Below, piece by piece: positions 28,563-34,776 of a DNA stretch of 34,776 bases; positions within the stretch are counted from its first letter, which is position 1; each line of letters starts with the position of its first letter. The stretch is from Oppiella nova (lineage: Eukaryota; Arthropoda; Arachnida; Sarcoptiformes; Oppiidae): assembly GCA_905397405.1 (NCBI GenBank), contig CAJPVJ010000170.1, positions 1 through 34,776 of the forward strand. Reading direction: 5' to 3'. The translations under genes and the position numbers were made by a program. The notes below the pieces were generated by a model. It had not been told where the DNA came from. It was given only the letters and a program-made list of their open reading frames with translations, and ran no database searches.

Positions 28563-29276
28563 ATGCCTAACAAAGTATGGACTACAACATTAAACCGTCC
28601 AGATAACTTAAGATTGTTTGGATTGTCATTTCCAAATAAATTCAATTATCCAGAACTGTATCTGCTTGAAAAAAAAATAATTAAAACAGATATGGAAAAG
28701 AGTAGATGGCTTGATTTTCAAAGAATTTCATTAGAAATTAGTGAACCTTATAATGCGTGTAAAAAAATAGACGCAGCAATTGTCCCAACTATTTTGTATG
28801 GTAATAGTATTGATAAAGATTTTGAGTTTCCAAGTTTTTGTCGAACCCCTGATGGTTTTTTACTAATTAATGAAGAATGTAGAAATATATTGAAAAAATT
28901 TAGATTAGGTGAAACGGAAATGTATCCTGTTTCATTTTTTGATTTAGATTTAAATGAGCCTGTAAATGATAAAACCTATTACTTTTTAAATATAGCGGAG
29001 TGGAGAAATTATTTAATACCTGAGTATAGTACGAGAAGGTTGAAAGAAAATAATAACTTAAATGAAAATTACAAAGAATATAGATTATCTCATTCAAGAT
29101 ATGAGGATGAAGCAATTGCAGTATCAGAACAGGTAGAAACTTGTGATTTAGATCTTTGGCATGATCCTGCATTAATGAGTTCAATTTTTATTTCAGATGA
29201 ATTAAAAAAAGCTTTGGATGAAGCAGGAATGGGAACAGATTGGTTGTTTTATGAATGTCAAATTATTGATTGTTAA
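28563..29276 (+). CDS. Imm11/DUF1629-like immunity protein, copy 2
   Basis: 237 residues. ATG 28563 is chosen over the upstream codon at 28530 because it aligns with the start of copy 1 (MPNKVWTTT against MSNNVWTTT) and follows AGAGAG. The same conserved blocks as copy 1 are present, with C-terminal DLWHDPALMSSIFISDELKKALDEAGMGTDW close to the end of Imm11/DUF1629 proteins. It stops 32 bases before the intact toxin start, so it is the likely cognate immunity gene. Divergence from copy 1 is substantial, fitting different toxin partners. Confidence 0.7.
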   Translation: MPNKVWTTTLNRPDNLRLFGLSFPNKFNYPELYLLEKKIIKTDMEKSRWLDFQRISLEISEPYNACKKIDAAIVPTILYGNSIDKDFEFPSFCRTPDGFLLINEECRNILKKFRLGETEMYPVSFFDLDLNEPVNDKTYYFLNIAEWRNYLIPEYSTRRLKENNNLNENYKEYRLSHSRYEDEAIAVSEQVETCDLDLWHDPALMSSIFISDELKKALDEAGMGTDWLFYECQIIDC

Positions 29277-29308
29277 TTTTTTGTTTGAATTTATTTTGGG
29301 GTAATGAC

Positions 29309-32300
29309 ATGAGTGATTTAAAAACAAATTTTCAGATTCATCATATTTTACCGATTGAAATGTTTAACAATACGGTCTTAATGAGAAAATATAATATTAT
29401 TATGCAAGATGATATGACCTTGCAATCTTATAATAATCGTATTGCTTTATTTGCTGATAGCCAAATGGCTGAAAATTATAAAAAGTTGCAATCAGGTGAT
29501 AATATTTGGGCTGATGTATCATTAGGCTCTTCAAAGCATAATGGAGGGCATTCTAATTATAATGATGCAATTTTAGATAAAGTTTTTGAAATTATTAATA
29601 ATAATGATTTAAGCTTAGAACAAAAGAAAATAGCCATTATAGATTTGCAGGCAACGATAAAAGAAGCATTGGTTCGAGGTGATGTAAATATTTACGATAC
29701 TGAAGAAAATATAAAAAGCTATCTTGATCAACATAGTATTACAACGCAACAAATCCAAGAGGGTGGCGAGCGTTATCAAAAAGCACAGACTTATGAACAA
29801 CAATATCTAGAGAATGATAATAAGCATCCTGATGTAAAAAATGATCCCTTAATTATAAAAGATGGTTCTATCGTGGGTGCAAATAATGACCGCTTCACAC
29901 TCGATGTCAGTAAGCAAATGGCTGAAATAGTCCTGAATTCTGATATGCCTTTAACAGATGGGATGCGTACTGATCTGAATAATATAGTCGATGGGGGAAA
30001 AATATCTGTACCTAGTACACGCTATTCAACTGAATATTTAGTTAAAGCAAAATTGTATGTTGATGGGATTACTGACAAACCATCTTCAGGTATTTATGAA
30101 AAGTTAGTTAATTCCTCTGCTGATCTCGCAAAAAACCATCAAAAAACCAATCAATTAGCTGAATCTTTAAAAAATAATGCACTTTCCGACGTTGAAAAAT
30201 CGAATATCCAAAATGAAATTTCTAAACTACAAGGCGAAAAAGTAATTATTGATGCAGAAATTTTAAAAATTCAAGGTACTAAAGAATCAATAAAAGTAGA
30301 TGCAAATCTTGGTGGTAAGTTTGGATCACAAGGTGGATATGTAGACCTTCAAGTAGTAGCAGATGCATTTAATAAATCACTGAAAGTTGTAAATGGAAGT
30401 TTAGAAACAGTCCAGCAAGATGTTCAAGGCGTCATTAAAAACAATATGCTCCAAATAGAAAATGGGCAAGTCAAAATCAACCCAGAAATGGCAGATAATT
30501 TAGGTAAGTATGTAAAAGATAATCTATTTGGTGGGAAAGTTGGTGCTGGAGTCATGGCTGCCGATTTTTTAAATAATACATTTGAGGGGTTGGTAGTAGG
30601 TCTTGAAACTGGTAATTGGAAACTGTTTCAGGAACAAGCAGAAATATATGGACCGCAAGCTGTTATTGGCACGGTTTTATTTGCAGCAGGCGCTGAATTA
30701 ATTCCAGTTGTTGCCAGTTTACTTGGTGTACCTGTATTGGGTGAAGTTGTTTTAGCAGGTTTACTTGTTTATGGGGCTTATCAAGGGGGTAAAGCTATAG
30801 GTTCTATATTATATAAAACTTATGAATATGCGACAACACATGGTATTGATTGGGATTCTGGAGTGAAAAGTTTATGGATAGGTGTTGCAGATGTTACCCT
30901 TGCATTACCCAATAAAATTGCAGAATTATTTAACTTAGCCCAAAAAACTTTTCGTGCAGATCCACTTACATTGGACTTAGATCATGATGGACTTGAAACT
31001 AAAGCCCTATCTACTACGAATCCCATCATGTTTGATCATACGGGGACGGGTATAAAAACCAATACAGGCTGGGTACTCCCTGATGATGGGTTTTTAGTAT
31101 TAGATCGGAATGGCAATGGGAAAATCGACAATGGAACTGAACTATTCGGTGATTCAACTCCATTATCAATGGGTGGCACTGCTAAAAATGGTTTTGAGGC
31201 ACTTGCTGATCAGGACACCAATCGAGATGGCATTGTTGACTCAGCAGATGCACACTGGAACCAACTCAAAGTATGGCGTGATTTAAATCAAGATGGAATA
31301 TCACAAGCAAACGAGCTGTTTAGTTTGGGTGAATTGGGTATTACAGGTTTTAATGTCAAAAAAATAGCCAATAATCAAATACTCGAAAATGGTAATGAAA
31401 TTGCGGATTTAGGAACATACTATAAAAATGGAGTCCAAGAAACATTAGGTGAAGTCAGCCACATGGCAGATATTAACTTGGTCAATGATACCTTTCACCG
31501 AACCTTCAGCGATTCAATTGCGGTGAGCGAAGATGTTGCAATACTACCGAATGTAATTGGCTCAGGTAAACTACGAGACTTACACGAAGCCATGATGCAA
31601 TCGATTCTACTAAAAAATCTTGTTGCACAACTTGTCCAAACTGTAGATTATTTAGAACAACGAACTTTAATTACTGAAATTATAAAAGAATGGGTTGCAA
31701 CAGATAGCAGTTATCAAACAATAGACCAACGCGCTGATCAAATAAATACCTCCATTTTTTGGAAGCAGTTAGGTTTAGAAAAAGAATATTTGCACATAGA
31801 AAATTACAGCGCACAAGGTCAAGCCATCTATGATCAGACGTGGCAAAATACGGTATCTGAATGGGAATATAAACTCAAAGTTTTAGAAGTTTTTAATGGG
31901 CGTTACTATTTTAAATTACCAGAAGAATCAAGTGCTAATTTATCTGCAGTCGATGGTGTAGAGAAAAGAATATATAGAGAAAATGAGCAAGAATATACAC
32001 GTTATGAGCTCAGTATAGCCAACAATATCAGCCTCCTATTGAGTCAAGCATATACACAGATTATAGATGGAATACAGCAAAGCTTATTACTCCAAACCCG
32101 TTTTAAGCCATTAATTGAAATGATTGGTTTTACTTTAAATGATGAAAATAATTTAAAACATGATTATCAATTGCTTAACCAATATTTTGAACAAAATATT
32201 CAACAAAATTTTAAGTCGGGCATTACAGAATTATACGATTTCAATCTTGCTACCCAAAATGCACTCACAGAATACAATTGGCAAGGTTGGAATATCCTCA

Positions 32301-34180
32301 ACACAGCCATTAAGCAACATGGTCTAGATGCCCAAACAAAAATATGGTTAAAAGAGCTTGGTATTTATACTGATGTCGAGCAACTCAATGAAGTATCTAG
32401 CCACAAAGATTTTATCATTGGTGTTTTCGGCACAGATGATGATTTTATCAATTTCTCAGATACTAAAGCCTTTGTTTTTGCAGGGGAAGGAAACGATCGC
32501 ATTTATACTGGAAACCAAGATGCTCAGCTTTATGGGGAGGCTGGTGATGATGAATTGAATAGTGGTGCTGGCAATGATTTACTCGATGGCGGTATAGGAA
32601 ATGATATCTTACGCGGTGGTTCAGGTATAAATACTTATATATTTAATCGCGGGTATGGACACGATACAATTTATTTAAAAACATTAACCGAGGATGCACT
32701 CAAGACGGAGGATCATATTCAATTGGGTGTACTTTCGAATGAAATCGAGTTAGACAGTTTATGGGGAACGGATTTAATTATAAGAATTAAAAATTCGACC
32801 GATCAGCTACAAATAAACGATGTATTTCAAACAAACTCTTCCTTTAAGTCTATTCGCTTTTTGGATGGAACTGTATGGGATATTGACGATATTAGAAACC
32901 AAAGAATGATTGGTAATGAACAGGATAATCATCTAATAGGGTATGAAGATCGAAACAATATTATTTATGGAAATGCTGGTAATGATAGCCTTACAGGTCA
33001 GTCAGGTGATGATCAGCTTTATGGTGGTGATGGGAATGATTTTTTAGTTGGTAATGATGGAGATGACTTGCTCGATGGTGGACAGGGTAATGATATCTTG
33101 AATGGTGGAACTGGGAAAAATACTTATATTTTCAATCGTGGATATGGTCAAGATGAGATTTATTCACTTTATATGAATGAAACTACACCACTTACCGAAA
33201 CACACATCAAATTAGATGTATTAGCAAGTGATATTGAGTTTTCAACTTATTGGGGGAGTGTGTTACTTCTAAAAATAAGGAACACTGATGATCAACTTGT
33301 GATTCAAGGTGCTTTTAATAAATATAGTGCTTTTAGAACTATAACATTTGCAGATCAAACCGTTTGGACATTAGAAGATATAAAAAATCAACTGTTAACG
33401 GGAGATGAACAGAAGAATTCAATTATAGGCTTTGAAAATAGAGACAATATTCTTTACGGGTTTGCAGGTAATGATTACCTTATGGGGCAAAATGGAAATG
33501 ATCAACTGTATGGTGGAGATGGGGATGATTTTCTGGTTGGGAACGATGGTAACGATCAACTTTATGGAGGGAGTGGTAATAATACCCTTATAGGCGGGAA
33601 TGGTAATGATACTTATGTTGTTGAAAGTTCAACAGATACTATTATTGAAAATGCTAATGAGGGCATAGATACTGTGCAAAGTTCAGTTTCTTTTACCTTG
33701 GGCAGTAATATCGAGAATCTTATCCTTACGGGAACATCTGCAATTAACGGCACAGGTAACTCACTTGCCAATATTTTAATAGGTAATAATGCAGATAATA
33801 CTTTAAATGGCGGTGCGGGAAATGACCAATACACAGGTGGAGCAGGTGCCGATACTGTAATTTATCAGTTATTGGTTGCCACTGATGCTTTAGGTGGTAA
33901 TGGTAGTGATAGCTGGTCAGATTTTACTGTTGGCAATACAACAACCAATGCGAATGCAGATAAAATCGATATTAGTGATCTGTTAGTAGATTACACTGGT
34001 AATTATAGCTCTGCCAGTTTGGATGCATTTATTAAAACAGTTATTAATGGCTCAAATACCCAGCTATATATTGATCGAGATGGCGCTGGCTCAAAATATA
34101 GTAGTTCATTGTTATTAACTCTGAATAATATCAACACTAATTTGGATGATCTGATTAATAATCAACAAATTATATTTTAA
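29309..34180 (+). CDS. Secreted RTX protein with N-terminal AHH/HNH-like nuclease domain
   Basis: 1623 residues from ATG 29309, after GGGG. Residues 1-95 look like an AHH-type nuclease: paired His11-His12 in IHHILP, YNNRIAL, then KHNGGHSNYN (His77, His81, Tyr84). Residues 95-400 are mostly helical and polar. About 408-510 is a hydrophobic Gly/Ala/Val region. DPLTLDLDHDG (551 on) opens an FrpC-like segment with EF-hand-like loops near 599, 636 and 658. About 1059-1500 holds RTX nonapeptides (GGxGNDxL) in two 163-residue units plus a third block. The end (~1510-1623) resembles type I secretion targets (DKIDISDLL, LDDLINNQQIIF). No hlyC, ABC or MFP genes are near. Nuclease and interbacterial roles are inferred. 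Confidence 0.8.
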   Translation: MSDLKTNFQIHHILPIEMFNNTVLMRKYNIIMQDDMTLQSYNNRIALFADSQMAENYKKLQSGDNIWADVSLGSSKHNGGHSNYNDAILDKVFEIINNNDLSLEQKKIAIIDLQATIKEALVRGDVNIYDTEENIKSYLDQHSITTQQIQEGGERYQKAQTYEQQYLENDNKHPDVKNDPLIIKDGSIVGANNDRFTLDVSKQMAEIVLNSDMPLTDGMRTDLNNIVDGGKISVPSTRYSTEYLVKAKLYVDGITDKPSSGIYEKLVNSSADLAKNHQKTNQLAESLKNNALSDVEKSNIQNEISKLQGEKVIIDAEILKIQGTKESIKVDANLGGKFGSQGGYVDLQVVADAFNKSLKVVNGSLETVQQDVQGVIKNNMLQIENGQVKINPEMADNLGKYVKDNLFGGKVGAGVMAADFLNNTFEGLVVGLETGNWKLFQEQAEIYGPQAVIGTVLFAAGAELIPVVASLLGVPVLGEVVLAGLLVYGAYQGGKAIGSILYKTYEYATTHGIDWDSGVKSLWIGVADVTLALPNKIAELFNLAQKTFRADPLTLDLDHDGLETKALSTTNPIMFDHTGTGIKTNTGWVLPDDGFLVLDRNGNGKIDNGTELFGDSTPLSMGGTAKNGFEALADQDTNRDGIVDSADAHWNQLKVWRDLNQDGISQANELFSLGELGITGFNVKKIANNQILENGNEIADLGTYYKNGVQETLGEVSHMADINLVNDTFHRTFSDSIAVSEDVAILPNVIGSGKLRDLHEAMMQSILLKNLVAQLVQTVDYLEQRTLITEIIKEWVATDSSYQTIDQRADQINTSIFWKQLGLEKEYLHIENYSAQGQAIYDQTWQNTVSEWEYKLKVLEVFNGRYYFKLPEESSANLSAVDGVEKRIYRENEQEYTRYELSIANNISLLLSQAYTQIIDGIQQSLLLQTRFKPLIEMIGFTLNDENNLKHDYQLLNQYFEQNIQQNFKSGITELYDFNLATQNALTEYNWQGWNILNTAIKQHGLDAQTKIWLKELGIYTDVEQLNEVSSHKDFIIGVFGTDDDFINFSDTKAFVFAGEGNDRIYTGNQDAQLYGEAGDDELNSGAGNDLLDGGIGNDILRGGSGINTYIFNRGYGHDTIYLKTLTEDALKTEDHIQLGVLSNEIELDSLWGTDLIIRIKNSTDQLQINDVFQTNSSFKSIRFLDGTVWDIDDIRNQRMIGNEQDNHLIGYEDRNNIIYGNAGNDSLTGQSGDDQLYGGDGNDFLVGNDGDDLLDGGQGNDILNGGTGKNTYIFNRGYGQDEIYSLYMNETTPLTETHIKLDVLASDIEFSTYWGSVLLLKIRNTDDQLVIQGAFNKYSAFRTITFADQTVWTLEDIKNQLLTGDEQKNSIIGFENRDNILYGFAGNDYLMGQNGNDQLYGGDGDDFLVGNDGNDQLYGGSGNNTLIGGNGNDTYVVESSTDTIIENANEGIDTVQSSVSFTLGSNIENLILTGTSAINGTGNSLANILIGNNADNTLNGGAGNDQYTGGAGADTVIYQLLVATDALGGNGSDSWSDFTVGNTTTNANADKIDISDLLVDYTGNYSSASLDAFIKTVINGSNTQLYIDRDGAGSKYSSSLLLTLNNINTNLDDLINNQQIIF

Positions 34181-34202
34181 AGTTATTCAGGATTGAATAA
34201 AG

Positions 34203-34240
34203 AAGCCATTTGATCACAAATGGCTTTTTTTATGGGTAAT
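34203..34240 (+). terminator. Toxin terminator, right copy of the island-flanking repeat
   Basis: Same AAGCCATTTG-ATCA-CAAATGGCTT hairpin and ATGGGTAAT tail as 26596-26632, differing by one extra T in the T-run. Confidence 0.92.
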
Positions 34241-34252
34241 GGAGTTCGGATT

Positions 34253-34399
34253 TTACGTATTGCAATATTTTAATGCCGATTGAATGGTCTTAAATTTTAC
34301 CCAGTCCCAAGTTTGATAACTGGACTCGCTCAGTCGTAATACATCTATCGCTGTTGGTGAGTAATAAAACGAAGTTTCCAATACATCATTCTTAGTTTT
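34253..34399 (-). pseudogene. Possible decayed reading frame between the island and gluQ
   Basis: A 48-residue open stretch on the minus strand has protein-like composition (segments such as LRLSESSYQTWDWVKFK) but no start. A different frame just upstream (about 34380-34440) also looks coding. Together they suggest a frameshifted remnant. I do not recognise a family. Confidence 0.3.
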
Positions 34400-34453
34400 T
34401 TATAAGGTTCATCTAAAGCCTGAATGATGTTGGTATTGTTGCTTAATCAGGGA

Positions 34454-34776
34454 TTACTGATAAATGGATTGTAGTGTTGTCCTGTGAGGAATGCGAGAGA
34501 TATCCCATTGAGCGACAGCTTGAGCCAACATGAGGTCTGGCTGATCTAGGTCTATTGGGGCTTGTCCAAGTGCTATAATCGCTTGTAGCAGCAATTCAGG
34601 TGCATGTTTGAGATCAAGCGCTTGCGCAAGGTTTTGTTTAGAGAGTTTCTGCCCCAAATGATTCATGGCGAGGGGTAAGTGCATATATTCAAGAGCGGGA
34701 TAACCCAAAAGCTGTCCTAGCCAAATTTGACGTTCAGTATTATCCAATAAATCCGCACCACGCACGACATGGCTGA
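34454..34776 (-). CDS. gluQ: Glutamyl-Q tRNA(Asp) synthetase, C-terminal part
   Basis: The frame runs to the window edge; its start lies outside. The visible ~107 residues carry VVRGADLLDNTERQIWL, LLGYPALEYMHLPL and KLSKQN, the class I GluRS-like catalytic core end with a KLSK variant of KMSKS. GluQ charges queuosine in the anticodon of tRNA(Asp) with glutamate and lacks the anticodon-binding domain of GltX, which fits the early stop after KLSKQN plus ~65 residues. Its 3' end faces the toxin island. Confidence 0.9.
   Translation of the reverse strand, partial: SHVVRGADLLDNTERQIWLGQLLGYPALEYMHLPLAMNHLGQKLSKQNLAQALDLKHAPELLLQAIIALGQAPIDLDQPDLMLAQAVAQWDISRIPHRTTLQSIYQ

Noticed and set aside
29270-29308. 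Upstream 13-codon extension of the RTX protein
   Set aside because: It overlaps the immunity gene end; the ATG at 29309 aligns with the MSD starts of both truncated stubs and has a GGGG site, so it is the better start.

Overview
The window reads as a chromosomal segment of an Acinetobacter-type gammaproteobacterium. Evidence from the sequence: AT-rich DNA, a ParC with Ser84/Glu88 in the Acinetobacter numbering, an OprD-family porin and two TorF-family porins, a glnK-amtB pair, comM, and the nrdR-ribD-methyltransferase-riboflavin synthase order. The species cannot be fixed from this alone. I saw no tRNA, rRNA, CRISPR array or complete insertion sequence.

Layout. Positions 1-3561 hold housekeeping and accessory metabolism: a CorC-domain tail, YchJ, a TRIC/YadS channel, a GNAT and an MFS transporter resembling NiaP. 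Positions 3562-4760 hold a structured dispersed repeat, a 95-aa orphan gene and the parC leader. Positions 4761-10431 hold parC, an acyl-CoA ligase (fadD-like), a small membrane protein, MAPEG and ppa. Positions 10534-14231 are an outer-membrane cluster (OprD-like, two TorF paralogues). Positions 14297-16626 run on the minus strand: GNAT, comM, ubiK. Positions 16918-18727 are the nitrogen pair glnK-amtB. Positions 18872-22535 are nrdR-ribD-D12-like DNA methyltransferase-riboflavin synthase, with the methyltransferase translationally coupled to ribD. Then come dedA, a second copy of the dispersed repeat, and the cell-wall pair murD-ftsW. The window ends with the C-terminal part of gluQ on the minus strand.

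The most notable region is 26596-34240, between ftsW and gluQ. It is an AT-rich accessory island bounded by two near-identical copies of a 37-38 bp terminator block. It carries a 1623-residue secreted protein. Its N-terminus looks like an AHH/HNH-type nuclease. A hydrophobic helical region, EF-hand-like calcium loops, RTX nonapeptide repeats and a type-I-secretion-like C-terminus follow. Two paralogous Imm11/DUF1629-like genes lie upstream. Each is followed by a toxin start: the first by a 21-codon stub that stops, the second by the intact toxin gene. A third, more decayed unit farther upstream keeps only the last codons of an immunity-like gene and a 33-codon toxin start. The array looks like serial replacement of toxin-immunity units, with the toxin domain at the N-terminus, opposite to the usual polymorphic-toxin layout. 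No type I secretion ABC/MFP genes or acyltransferase are present, so export would rely on genes elsewhere.

The second pattern of interest is a pair of roughly 165-bp intergenic repeats (3702-3867 and 23443-23605). They fold into consecutive hairpins and show a compensatory T-A to C-G change in the main stem.
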